This document shows positions 1-7,802 of a DNA stretch of 64,000 nucleotides, in pieces. This DNA comes from an uncultured Pelagibacteraceae bacterium. Lineage in GTDB: Bacteria; Pseudomonadota; Alphaproteobacteria; Pelagibacterales; Pelagibacteraceae. Location of the stretch: NCBI GenBank assembly GCA_902572515.1, contig CACGGJ010000003.1, positions 35,404-99,403 on the forward strand, read 5' to 3'. The position numbers were made by a program, and so were the translations under genes. The notes under the pieces were generated by a model, which was not told the origin of the DNA, searched no databases, and saw nothing but the letters and a program-made list of their open reading frames with translations. Position 1 is the first letter of the stretch. Each line of letters begins with the position of its first letter.

Positions 1-1
1 A

Positions 2-427
2 AAATTTCAAGTAGAGGATACAGCTACAATAAGCTTGATCTTTAATTCAGGAGCGCTTTGTACACTAAATTTGTCAGATACAATTGTTGCACCGTGGAGT
101 TATGAATTAACTTCTGGAGAAAATCCTGCATACCCAACTACCAACCAATCTGCTTACATGATTGGAGGTACCAAAGGTTCTTTACAGTTTCCTAATCTTA
201 AATATTGGTTTTATAAAAAAGAAAGAAGTTGGTGGAACAAAATTTTTGTTAATGAAGATAAAAACAAAAAAGACGATAATACATTAGTAAATCAAATCAA
301 TCATTTTGCTGATGTTGTTGCAAAAAAAGCTAAACCAAAAGTAAATGGAAATGATGGTTTAATTTCTCTCAAAATTTTTGCAGCAATAACTAAAAGTGCA
401 AAAACTGGTAAAAAAGTAAGAATATAA
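2..427 (+). CDS. Gfo/Idh/MocA-family oxidoreductase, C-terminal part (truncated by window edge)
   Basis: The reading frame is open from the first bases of the window to a TAA stop at 425-427, so only the last ~141 residues are visible and the start lies outside. The visible part resembles the C-terminal substrate-binding domain of Gfo/Idh/MocA NAD(P)-dependent dehydrogenases: an alternating beta-sheet segment (VEDTATISLIFNSGAL), a SYELT..ENPAYP stretch, the IGGTKGSLQFPNL strand and a C-terminal helix of the type that closes the barrel. The NAD-binding Rossmann half is not present here. A TTG at 35 could be read as a start but would remove half of a conserved strand, so I treat the gene as truncated rather than short. 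Substrate cannot be told from this fragment. Confidence 0.7.
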   Translation, partial: KFQVEDTATISLIFNSGALCTLNLSDTIVAPWSYELTSGENPAYPTTNQSAYMIGGTKGSLQFPNLKYWFYKKERSWWNKIFVNEDKNKKDDNTLVNQINHFADVVAKKAKPKVNGNDGLISLKIFAAITKSAKTGKKVRI

Positions 428-488
428 AATTTTTATTAAAATTTAAATCATTCATTGTTTTGACATATTTTATTTGTTAACTTTTTAT

Positions 489-998
489 ATGAAAAAAATT
501 ATCTTACTTGCTTTATTTAGTTTGTTATTTTTTACAAATTCAAATGCTGCGTGTGATGATCCTTTAACAGAAGGTGTTGATTATTCTAATTGCAGATTTT
601 CAGACTCTCAAGATTTGCAAGGAAGTTATCTTCCAAATTCAAATCTTTCTTTTGCAAGTTTTATTCAAGTGAACTTTGATAAAAGTATTATGATGACTTC
701 AAATCTATCTTTTGGAACTTTTCCGGAGTCTACTTTTGTAAGAGCCAATCTTTATGAATCTGTTTCTATCGGCGCAAATTTTGAAAAAACCAATTTTACT
801 GGAGCTAACTTAACTAGAGTTGATTTTATGGGAGCAACCTTAATCGAAGCAAATTTTCAAAACTCTAATTTGATGGAAGCTAACTTTACTTCTTCTAACA
901 TCACCAATGCTAATTTTGATGGAGCTAATTTAACTGGAGCAACTTGGACTAATGGTCAAACTTGTGGTCCAGAGTCTATTGGTACCTGTAAACAATAA
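489..998 (+). CDS. Secreted pentapeptide-repeat protein
   Basis: About 169 residues. I prefer the ATG at 489 because it opens a clean signal peptide (MKK, hydrophobic LLALFSLLFF core, then SNA-A cleavage site); a TTG 15 bases upstream only adds polar residues before it. From about residue 30 the protein is made of tandem A(N/D)LXX pentapeptides (for example GANLTR, GATLIE, EANFQN, DGANLTG), which form a right-handed quadrilateral beta-helix. The mature N-terminus and the C-terminus each carry a pair of cysteines (CDDP...NC and TCGPESIGTC) that could cap the helix by disulfides in the periplasm. Family function is generally unknown; likely a binding or structural role in the periplasm. A small unknown gene follows directly. 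Confidence 0.75.
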   Translation: MKKIILLALFSLLFFTNSNAACDDPLTEGVDYSNCRFSDSQDLQGSYLPNSNLSFASFIQVNFDKSIMMTSNLSFGTFPESTFVRANLYESVSIGANFEKTNFTGANLTRVDFMGATLIEANFQNSNLMEANFTSSNITNANFDGANLTGATWTNGQTCGPESIGTCKQ

Positions 999-1001
999 TT
1001 G

Positions 1002-1295
1002 ATGAATACTTCAGTAAATACTGATGATGTTATTTTTAATTTTTTTAAACAAATTTGTGATGAAAAAGATGATCAAAAATGTGTTGAGCTTGGAAAAGAG
1101 TGGATAAAAGCAATGGAAACAAATTTGTCTGAAATGGAGAAAAAACTTAATGGAGCTGACAAATTAAAGCATAAAGATGACATTCAAAGTAACAGAGATC
1201 ATCTTCAAAGTTTAAAAAATAAAACTTCATCTGAATGGAGACAATACGCAACTCAATGCATGATTGAAATAATGAATCATAAAAGTCAAAAATAA
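1002..1295 (+). CDS. Small hypothetical helical protein
   Basis: About 97 residues, starting at the ATG only 3 bases after the stop of the pentapeptide-repeat gene, so probably co-transcribed with it. The protein is polar and mostly helical by composition, rich in Lys, Glu, Asp and Asn (KEWIKAMETNLSEMEKKLNGADKLK), with no signal peptide and no membrane segment. Three cysteines occur (ICDEKDDQKC and QCM). I recognise no family. The tight spacing and absence of competing frames make it a credible gene. Confidence 0.6.
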   Translation: MNTSVNTDDVIFNFFKQICDEKDDQKCVELGKEWIKAMETNLSEMEKKLNGADKLKHKDDIQSNRDHLQSLKNKTSSEWRQYATQCMIEIMNHKSQK

Positions 1296-1354
1296 TTTAA
1301 GAAATAAAACTTAAATCACTAGCTATATCGATTAATATAATGTAAAGATTATTT

Positions 1355-1420
1355 AAAGGGGTGTCTTAACAGACTGAGATCATACCCTAAGAACCTGTCC
1401 GGTAATTCAGAAAGGGATAA
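1355..1420 (+). promoter_or_regulatory. TPP (thi-box) riboswitch upstream of thiV
   Basis: The conserved thi-box blocks appear in the right order: GGGGTG (1358-1363), CTGAGA (1374-1379), ACCC (1384-1387), GAACCTG (1391-1397), a GGTAAT-type loop at 1401-1406, and the closing AAAGGG at 1411-1416. The last block is also the Shine-Dalgarno sequence of the ATG at 1422, and no T-tract terminator separates them. This suggests ligand binding hides the ribosome binding site (translational control). It places the downstream symporter under thiamine pyrophosphate repression. Confidence 0.92.
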
Positions 1421-1421
1421 A

Positions 1422-2861
1422 ATGGATAAAACATATTTTTTAACTCAATCAACTTCATTAATATTAGTAATCGCAATTAGTTTATTATTTGCTTTTTTAG
1501 GAATTCTTCATTCTAAAAAATTTCCAGGAATTAATAATTATTTAACTGCAAACAGAAACATTGGTTTATTTTCACTCACCACTAGTCTTGTAGCATCAGC
1601 TTTGGGCGCTTGGATTTTATTTGGACCAGTTGCGGCCGCAACGTGGGGCGGGGTAGGTGCTGTTATTGGTTATGCATTAGGTGCAGCTTTTCCAATGATT
1701 TTCTTAATTTATTTTGGAAAAAAAATTAGAAATGAGTTTCCAAAAGGATCTTCTTTAGTCGAGTTTATGAGAAAGAAATTTGGCAAAAGTCTATTTAAGT
1801 TAATTTTGTTAATGACAATCTTTTATATGTTCATTTTTCTTTGTGCAGAAGTAACGGCAGTTGCTGTATTAATAAATTATATATCTGGAACAGAATTGTG
1901 GATTACAGCATTAATAGTCTTGGTAGCTACCTTAAGTTACACTCTTTATGGGGGATTAAGAGCGTCAATATTTACTGATAATATTCAAATGATTGTAATT
2001 GGTGTTTTATTATTTATTTTAATTTCAATTATTAGCTCATCTTCAGAAGATAATTTTTCTTTTTCTTTAATTAATGAGAAAAACCCTCAACTAATAAGTT
2101 CAAATTATATTCCAGGATATACTGCTGGGGTAACTTTCTTTATAGCAGTTGCAGCAACTAATTTATTTCACCAAGGAAATTGGCAAAGAGTATATGCAGC
2201 AAAAGATTATCAAACATTAAAAAGTGGTTTGATAATTTCTTTCTTTATTATTGTTCCAATAGTTTTTTTAATGGGTTTTATTGGAATGGTTTCATTTTCA
2301 ATGGATCCATCTATTAGACCTGATTTAGGATTTTTTAGTTTATTATTAAAAGATCAAAGAGAAATTTTATCCTTATTGACCATTATCCTTGGTCTTGCAT
2401 TAACAATTTCTACTGTTGATACTTTGGTTAACGCTATTTCCAGTTTGTTTGTAGTTGATGGCAAAGCAACTTTTAACCTAGATAAAAAAAGTGATTACTT
2501 AAAAATATCTAAATATTTTATTTTAATCTTGTCTGTAATTGCTTTTGGAGTTGCTTCAAAAGGATTTGATATTTTATATTTATTCCTTCTTGCAGATTTA
2601 TTTTGTTGTGCGTTTGTAGTGACTGTTTTTTATAGTTTCTATAATAAAGTGAATGAAAAAACTGCTCATGTTTCAATTATAATTGGTCTAGTTGCTGGAT
2701 TTTTAATGTTTCCATTTCCAGATTTTTCTAAAAGTTTGTTAGTGGGAGTATTTTTGTCTAAAGACTTGTTTTCACCTTTTATATCTCAATCTTTATTATT
2801 TTTATCTTTTTTAACTGCAACATTTTTGCCTGCAATAATTTTAAAAATTAAATTTAGATAG
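1422..2861 (+). CDS. thiV: Sodium:solute symporter (SSS family), ThiV-type thiamine-precursor (HMP) transporter
   Basis: A 479-residue polytopic membrane protein of the sodium/solute symporter family, with about 13 hydrophobic spans. Visible SSS features include the N-terminal region FLGILHSKKFPGINNYLTANRN, the GxWxxxGP segment near residue 65, YGGLRASIFTDNIQ near residue 180 and HQGNWQRVYAAKD near residue 250, the usual symporter signature region. The gene starts 6 bases after the thi-box riboswitch, so its expression follows thiamine pyrophosphate status. In SAR11 bacteria a riboswitch-controlled SSS gene named thiV is assigned to uptake of the pyrimidine precursor HMP, because these cells lack ThiC. 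The substrate is taken from that known association, not from residues I can read. Confidence 0.85.
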   Translation: MDKTYFLTQSTSLILVIAISLLFAFLGILHSKKFPGINNYLTANRNIGLFSLTTSLVASALGAWILFGPVAAATWGGVGAVIGYALGAAFPMIFLIYFGKKIRNEFPKGSSLVEFMRKKFGKSLFKLILLMTIFYMFIFLCAEVTAVAVLINYISGTELWITALIVLVATLSYTLYGGLRASIFTDNIQMIVIGVLLFILISIISSSSEDNFSFSLINEKNPQLISSNYIPGYTAGVTFFIAVAATNLFHQGNWQRVYAAKDYQTLKSGLIISFFIIVPIVFLMGFIGMVSFSMDPSIRPDLGFFSLLLKDQREILSLLTIILGLALTISTVDTLVNAISSLFVVDGKATFNLDKKSDYLKISKYFILILSVIAFGVASKGFDILYLFLLADLFCCAFVVTVFYSFYNKVNEKTAHVSIIIGLVAGFLMFPFPDFSKSLLVGVFLSKDLFSPFISQSLLFLSFLTATFLPAIILKIKFR

Positions 2862-3222
2862 AGGATTTTAAAGCATCATAAATAAGTTCTTTGGTAGTCT
2901 CACCAATACTTCTGTAAACTTCTTTATTATCTTTGAAAATTAAAAGTGTTGTTTGATATTGAACGTTAAAAAATTGAGCAATTTCTTTATTTGTTACATC
3001 AAAAGCAAAGTATTCGATATTATCAAAATCATTTTTTGCTTTTTCAAGAACTTTCATTTGGCTTGCACAAGAAGTGCAATATTTAATCCAAGAACTAACC
3101 ACCACAACTTTTCCTTCCGATAAAGCTTTATCGAATGACTCTTTGCTGTAAGTGGTTTCCTTCCCAATTGCATTTGTGTTAAACGCCAAAACAAAACAGA
3201 TAAATACTAAAAGTTTCTTCAT
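2854..3222 (-). CDS. Secreted thioredoxin-fold protein with CTSC motif
   Basis: A 122-residue protein with an N-terminal signal peptide (MKKLLVFICFVLAFNTNAIG) followed by a single thioredoxin-like domain. The redox motif is W-I-K-Y-C-T-S-C near residue 50, so a periplasmic reductase or disulfide-handling role is likely, similar to the DsbD C-terminal domain. The position that normally holds the cis-proline opposite the active site reads QYQTTLLIF instead of a T-P-T pattern, so the cis-Pro appears to be replaced by Thr. The gene converges on thiV and overlaps its end by 8 bases. Partner is not evident from the neighbourhood. Confidence 0.75.
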   Translation of the reverse strand: MKKLLVFICFVLAFNTNAIGKETTYSKESFDKALSEGKVVVVSSWIKYCTSCASQMKVLEKAKNDFDNIEYFAFDVTNKEIAQFFNVQYQTTLLIFKDNKEVYRSIGETTKELIYDALKSSI

Positions 3223-3279
3223 TGTTAAGAAATTAAGGTAAATTTAAATTTATTGTAATACTATAAATTGTCTCTATAT

Positions 3280-4227
3280 ATGCCTAACCACATGTCAAAC
3301 GATCAAATAAGCATAAATAACCTGTCAAAAGTGTACGACAATGGTTTTGAGGCATTAAAAAAAATAAACCTAAATATAAAAAAGGGTGAAATTTTTGCAA
3401 TGCTTGGGCCAAATGGCGCAGGAAAGACAACACTCATAAGTATTATTTGTGGAATAGTAAGACCTTCTTCTGGGAAAGTTACTGTAGATGAATTTGACAT
3501 TATTGATGATTATAGAGAAACAAGATCTAGGATTGGATTAGTCCCTCAAGAGCTAACTTTAGAGCAATTTGAAACTGTATTTAATAATGTTTCATATTCT
3601 AGAGGATTGTACGGAAAAAAACCTGATCCAAAACATATTGAGAAAGTTTTAAAAGATCTAAGTCTATGGGATAAAAAAGATTTAAGACTTAGACAATTGT
3701 CTGGTGGAATGAAAAGAAGAGTTTTGATTGCAAAAGCATTATCTCATGAACCAACAATTTTATTTTTAGATGAACCAACGGCTGGTGTTGATGTTGAGTT
3801 AAGGCAGGATATGTGGAAAGTTGTTGAGAGTTTAAGAAAAACTGGTGTTACAATAATTTTAACAACACATTACATAGAAGAAGCAGAAGCTATTGCGGAT
3901 AGAGTAGGAGTAATTAATCAAGGAGAAATTATAGTGGTTGATGAAACAAAAGAATTGTTAAAAAAAATGGGACATAAGAAACTTACTGTAGACCTTCAAA
4001 ATGAAATTACTGAAATACCAGATAGTTTAAGTAAATATAATCTTGAAATTGGTGAAGATAAAAAATCAGTAAATTATACTTATAATGTTAGAGCTAAAAG
4101 TACAGGTATTACTAATTTGCTTCAAGATTTAAAAGATGCAAATTTTAAATTACAAGATTTAAAAACAGAACAAACAACATTGGAAAAAATATTTGTTTCT
4201 TTGGTAAAGGAGAATAATGAAGTTTAA
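3280..4227 (+). CDS. ABC transporter ATP-binding protein (ABC-2 / NatA-like exporter)
   Basis: About 315 residues. Starts at ATG 3280 or ATG 3292 are both possible; a TTG at 3268 is less likely. All nucleotide-binding motifs are present: Walker [11 protein letters not shown]-loop VPQE, signature LSGGMKRR, Walker [13 protein letters not shown] and the H-loop [10 protein letters not shown] ~90-residue C-terminal extension is typical of multidrug/daunorubicin-type ABC-2 ATPases. The permease gene follows with an 11-base overlap, so the two form one transcription and translation unit. Export of a lipid, drug-like compound or polysaccharide is the family norm; the cargo cannot be read from sequence. 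Confidence 0.88.
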   Translation: MPNHMSNDQISINNLSKVYDNGFEALKKINLNIKKGEIFAMLGPNGAGKTTLISIICGIVRPSSGKVTVDEFDIIDDYRETRSRIGLVPQELTLEQFETVFNNVSYSRGLYGKKPDPKHIEKVLKDLSLWDKKDLRLRQLSGGMKRRVLIAKALSHEPTILFLDEPTAGVDVELRQDMWKVVESLRKTGVTIILTTHYIEEAEAIADRVGVINQGEIIVVDETKELLKKMGHKKLTVDLQNEITEIPDSLSKYNLEIGEDKKSVNYTYNVRAKSTGITNLLQDLKDANFKLQDLKTEQTTLEKIFVSLVKENNEV

Positions 4228-4984
4228 TTTTCAAGCATTTAGTGCAATTTATCTTCATGAGATGGATCGGTTTAAAAGAACTTTAATGCAATCTCTTTTT
4301 TCTCCGGTTTTATCCACCTCCTTATACTTCATAGTATTTGGTTCGGTAATTGGAGGATATGTTGAAAATATTGATGGAATTAGTTACGGATCTTACATTG
4401 TTCCAGGTTTATTAATGCTCACATTGCTTACGCAATCTATCAGCAATACCTCTTTTGGAATATTTTTTCCTAAGTTCAATGGTACAATTTATGAAATTTT
4501 AGCAGCACCAATTTCTACTTTTGAAATTGTTCTAGCTTTTGTTGGAGCAGGTGCAACTAAAACTCTTATTGTAGGTGTTGTAATATTTATCACTTCAACA
4601 TTTTTTGTAGAGGTCAACGTCATGTATCCATTATTAATGATTTTTTTGTTAGTATTGGTTGCATTTACATTTGCATTATTTGGTTTCTTAATAGGTTTAA
4701 TGAGTTCTAATTTCGAACAGATGTCTATCATTCCGACCTTAGTTATTACGCCAATGGTATTTTTAGGGGGTAGCTTGTACTCATTAGATATGCTGCCAGA
4801 ATTTTGGCAGACGGTTACTTATTTTAATCCAGTAGTTTATTTAATTAATGGCCTTAGATTTGCTTTTTATGGAGTATCAGACTTTAATATTTGGGTTAGT
4901 ATAATTTCTATGGTTGTATTTTTGGTTGCTTGTGTAACAGTTGTGACAGTGTTACTTAAAAAAGGTTATAATATTAAATCCTAG
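4217..4984 (+). CDS. ABC-2 type transporter permease
   Basis: A 255-residue inner-membrane protein with six hydrophobic segments. The ABC-2 hallmark region after the fifth span is present ([35 protein letters not shown]), where the conserved P-x-x-x-x and N-P residues help define the family. Translation starts inside the end of the ATPase gene, suggesting coupling and 1:1 production. It is the membrane half of the exporter described just upstream. It overlaps the end of the convergent aminomethyltransferase-family gene by 4 bases. Confidence 0.87.
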   Translation: MKFNFQAFSAIYLHEMDRFKRTLMQSLFSPVLSTSLYFIVFGSVIGGYVENIDGISYGSYIVPGLLMLTLLTQSISNTSFGIFFPKFNGTIYEILAAPISTFEIVLAFVGAGATKTLIVGVVIFITSTFFVEVNVMYPLLMIFLLVLVAFTFALFGFLIGLMSSNFEQMSIIPTLVITPMVFLGGSLYSLDMLPEFWQTVTYFNPVVYLINGLRFAFYGVSDFNIWVSIISMVVFLVACVTVVTVLLKKGYNIKS

Positions 4985-6120
4985 CTACTAGCTATTTTCT
5001 TTTTAGGATCATAAAAAGGTTTTTCTACAATAGTAGCAGAATATTTTCCTTCATGAGCTTGAACATGTAATTGATTTCCTAATTCTGAATAATTTATTTC
5101 TATCATTGCAAGTGCAATATTTTTTTTTAATCTAGGAGAATATACAGCTGAAGTTACTTTACCAATTGTTTTACCATCTTTTTCAATTGGCCAAAAAGTA
5201 GTATTAGGACCTGAAAGAGGATTACAATCAATTATAAGTCCAACCTGTTTTCTCTTTATCCCATCGTGCTTAATTTTTTTTAGAGCATCTTTACCTATAA
5301 AGTCTATATCAGTTTCTAAATTAACTAATCGATCTAATCCTAATTCAAATGGATTAGTATGAATGTCAGCATCTGCATGATATGAAAGCATACCGCCTTC
5401 AATTCTTCTTATAGACGATGTATGACCTGGTTGAATTCCATATTCTTTACCAGCAGCCATAATTTTTTCATATAATTCATTTCCTTTTGAACCATCTCTT
5501 AAATATATTTCGTAACCAAGTTCACTTGACCAACCTGTTCTTGAAACAATTAATGGAATTCCATCAAGTTGATATTCTCTTAGCCAATAATATTTAAGAT
5601 CTCTGATATCTTCACCAAATAGTTTGACCATTATTTCTTGTGAGGTAGGGCCTTGTAACTGTAAAGGGGATACATCTGGTTCAGATATTTTAACATCTAA
5701 ACCTGAATTAACCGAAACACCTTGTGCCCATAACAAAACATCACTATCTGCCAAGGATAACCAAAAATGATTTTCTGCTAATCTTAGTAAAACTGGATCG
5801 TTTAATATGCCTCCATCGTTATTTACGATTAATACATATTTACACTGTCCTATTGATAATTTTGAAAGATCTCTAGGAGTTAATAATTGAATAAATTTGT
5901 AGGCATCAGGACCAGTTATTTCAACCTGTCTCTCAACCGCCACATCACATAAAATTGATTTTTCAATAAGGTTCCAAAAGTTTTGATCAGGACTTCCAAA
6001 GTCTCTTGGAATATACATATGATTATATACAGAAAAACCTGTAGCTCCCCATTTAACAGTTGAGTCGAAGTATGGAGATTTTCTTATTTGTGTTCCAAAA
6101 CCAAAGTTTTTATTAGACAT
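4981..6120 (-). CDS. Aminomethyltransferase (GcvT/DmdA) family protein, DmdA-like
   Basis: A 379-residue cytosolic folate-dependent methyl/aminomethyl transferase of the GcvT fold. The motif ERQVEITGPDA (about 63-73), the NDP triad with Asp108 (the conserved folate-site acid of this family), TGWSSELGYEIY (195-206) and the C-terminal GKVTSAVYSP (320-329) are visible. Overall length and the N-terminal SVYNHM..P block look closer to DMSP demethylase DmdA than to glycine-cleavage GcvT. No gcvH or gcvP genes are nearby, which argues against a glycine-cleavage role. It could be a DMSP demethylase clade member or a paralogue acting on another methylated or N-methyl compound. It lies downstream of aceA, but a strong terminator separates them. 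Confidence 0.75.
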   Translation of the reverse strand: MSNKNFGFGTQIRKSPYFDSTVKWGATGFSVYNHMYIPRDFGSPDQNFWNLIEKSILCDVAVERQVEITGPDAYKFIQLLTPRDLSKLSIGQCKYVLIVNNDGGILNDPVLLRLAENHFWLSLADSDVLLWAQGVSVNSGLDVKISEPDVSPLQLQGPTSQEIMVKLFGEDIRDLKYYWLREYQLDGIPLIVSRTGWSSELGYEIYLRDGSKGNELYEKIMAAGKEYGIQPGHTSSIRRIEGGMLSYHADADIHTNPFELGLDRLVNLETDIDFIGKDALKKIKHDGIKRKQVGLIIDCNPLSGPNTTFWPIEKDGKTIGKVTSAVYSPRLKKNIALAMIEINYSELGNQLHVQAHEGKYSATIVEKPFYDPKKKIASS

Positions 6121-6153
6121 TTGTGACCCTTAACAGTCTGAGTATAAATTACA

Positions 6154-6181
6154 AATAAAAAAATAGCCCTGTTAAGGGCTA
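6154..6181 (-). terminator. Rho-independent terminator of aceA
   Basis: A perfect 7-bp stem (6164-6170 with 6175-6181) closes a 4-base loop. Reading the minus strand, the hairpin is followed by a T-rich run (complement of 6154-6163). It lies 28 bases past the aceA stop and before the DmdA-like start, so it should insulate the two genes. Confidence 0.85.
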
Positions 6182-6209
6182 CTAAAAAAATGGAGAGGGA
6201 AGTTTTTTT

Positions 6210-7484
6210 TTAAAACTGTTCTGACTCAGTCGATCCATCCATTGCTGTAGTTGAGCTTTGACCACTACTGATAGTATTTGATACTGCATCAAAATAAGAT
6301 GTACCAACTTCTCTTTGGTGTTTAACACTAGTATAACCATCTTTTTCTCGAGAGAATTCTTGTTGTTGAATTCTAGAGTATGCAGCCATACCTTCTTTTC
6401 TGTATTTTTCAGCAAGTTCAAAGATTGCAATATTTTGAGTATGAAAACCAGCAAGAGTAATAAATTGAAATTTATAACCCATTTTTGCAATTTCTTGTTG
6501 GAATGAAGCAATTTCATCATCGCTTAAATGTTTTTTCCAATTAAAAGAAGGTGAACAATTATAAGCTAAAAGCTTTCCAGGAAATTTTTCATGTATAGCA
6601 TCAGCAAACTTTTTAGCTTCAGCTAAATTAGGTGTTGCAGTCTCACACCAAATTAAATCGGCATAAGGAGCATAAGCTAAGCCTCTAGAGATAGCTTGCT
6701 CAATTCCATCTTTTACATAATGAAAACCTTCAGGAGATCTTTCCCCTGTTAAAAATTGTTTATCATTTTCATCAAAATCATTCGTAATTAGTTTTGCAGC
6801 ATTCGCATCAGTTCTTGCTAAAATAATTAATGGAACCTCTGCAATATCAGCAGCCAATCTTGCAGCTTTAAGATTTTTTACCATTGTTCCTGTCGGAACT
6901 AAAACTTTACCACCCATGTGACCACATTTTTTTTCACTAGCTAATTGGTCTTCAAAGTGTACACCTGCAGCACCTGCTCTTATAAATTTTTTAGTTAATT
7001 CAAACACATTTAATGGACCACCAAATCCAGCCTCACCATCAGCAATAATAGGCAACATGTAATCTGTTTTATCTTCTTTTTTCATATCACCGTCTTGCAT
7101 TTCCATATGTTGAATTTGATCAGCCCTGATTAAAGAATTATTCATAGACTCAACTAATTTTGGTGCACTGTCATAAGGATATAAAGATTGATCTGGATAC
7201 ATTTCACCAGCTGTATTTGCATCAGCAGCAACTTGCCATCCGCTTAAATAAATTGCTTTTAAACCAGCTTTTGCATGTTGTACCGCCTGATTTCCTGACA
7301 AAGAGCCAAGTGTGTTCACGTATGGCTCAGAATTTAATAATTTCCAAAGTTTTTGAGATTGGTTTTTACACAAAGAATATTCAATTTTAATTGATCCTCT
7401 TAATCTTTCTACTTCTTCCTCCGTATAGTCTCGTTTAATTCCAGCAAATCTTTTTAAGTCGTATGAGATTTTTTCTGCACTCAT
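6210..7484 (-). CDS. aceA: Isocitrate lyase
   Basis: A 424-residue enzyme that splits isocitrate to glyoxylate and succinate, the first step of the glyoxylate bypass. The catalytic loop KKCGHMGGK is clear (about residue 186), as are the upstream substrate and Mg-binding segments [21 protein letters not shown] and VHFEDQ. The C-terminal NCSPSFNW and TLAGFHTQN motifs are also typical. A 53-aa ORF lies just upstream on the same strand and probably on the same transcript. A RamB/ScfR-type regulator is divergent, with a repeat array between. This suggests control by acetyl-CoA or short-chain acyl-CoA supply. A good terminator follows. Confidence 0.96.
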   Translation of the reverse strand: MSAEKISYDLKRFAGIKRDYTEEEVERLRGSIKIEYSLCKNQSQKLWKLLNSEPYVNTLGSLSGNQAVQHAKAGLKAIYLSGWQVAADANTAGEMYPDQSLYPYDSAPKLVESMNNSLIRADQIQHMEMQDGDMKKEDKTDYMLPIIADGEAGFGGPLNVFELTKKFIRAGAAGVHFEDQLASEKKCGHMGGKVLVPTGTMVKNLKAARLAADIAEVPLIILARTDANAAKLITNDFDENDKQFLTGERSPEGFHYVKDGIEQAISRGLAYAPYADLIWCETATPNLAEAKKFADAIHEKFPGKLLAYNCSPSFNWKKHLSDDEIASFQQEIAKMGYKFQFITLAGFHTQNIAIFELAEKYRKEGMAAYSRIQQQEFSREKDGYTSVKHQREVGTSYFDAVSNTISSGQSSTTAMDGSTESEQF

Positions 7485-7528
7485 TTTTTAGTTTCCTTTG
7501 TGTTTTAATATTGAATAAGAGGAATGAA

Positions 7529-7690
7529 TTAGTTGCTATCGTCTAAGGCTTTGATTAGCTCACTCATTCCACTTGAACCCCAATCACAATGATCATCTCT
7601 CATGTAGATTCCTCTACTGTTGTGCTGATCTAAGTCCTCTTTTTTAATGATTTGAGCTTCATTTTCTGTGTTTTTTAAATTTTTATCCAT
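7529..7690 (-). CDS. 53-aa ORF upstream of aceA (candidate microprotein)
   Basis: An ATG-initiated frame encodes 53 residues, acidic and polar, with the segment RGIYMRDDHCDWGSSGMSELIKAL near the C-terminus containing one cysteine, one histidine and one tryptophan. It ends 44 bases upstream of the aceA start on the same strand, so a transcript from the regulatory region would carry both. A TATAAT box on the minus strand (7695-7700) sits so close to the ATG that the message would be nearly leaderless; no Shine-Dalgarno is visible. I recognise no family. It may be a regulator or partner of isocitrate lyase, or an upstream ORF affecting its translation. Confidence 0.6.
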   Translation of the reverse strand: MDKNLKNTENEAQIIKKEDLDQHNSRGIYMRDDHCDWGSSGMSELIKALDDSN

Positions 7691-7703
7691 GTAAATTATA
7701 TAT

Positions 7704-7794
7704 TTTACAGAATTTACAAAATCTATAAAAAACGTTAAAAAGCTTTGTAAATAGCTAAAAAATATTGTAAAAATAAATTTACAAAATTTACAAA
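7704..7794. promoter_or_regulatory. TTTACAAA repeat array between aceA unit and RamB-like regulator
   Basis: Two copies of the 17-mer TTTACARAATTTACAAA occur at 7704-7720 and 7778-7794, each made of two octamers spaced 9 bases apart. Between them lie inverted octamers (TTTGTAAA at 7744-7751 and TTGTAAAA near 7766). One 17-mer overlaps the probable promoter of the 53-aa ORF/aceA unit, the other ends 8 bases before the regulator start. This layout fits an operator for the neighbouring HTH protein, with autoregulation. The binding protein is inferred. Confidence 0.65.
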
Positions 7795-7802
7795 TAGTAA
7801 AT

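Noticed and set aside
6182..6520. A 112-codon frame overlapping aceA on the same strand
   Set aside because: It runs in another frame through the well-supported isocitrate lyase, reads as Leu/Lys-rich low-complexity protein and would cross the terminator region.
6121..7802. Glycine or SAM riboswitch near the DmdA-like gene or aceA
   Set aside because: None of the conserved aptamer blocks is visible; only the thi-box at 1355 is convincing in the window.
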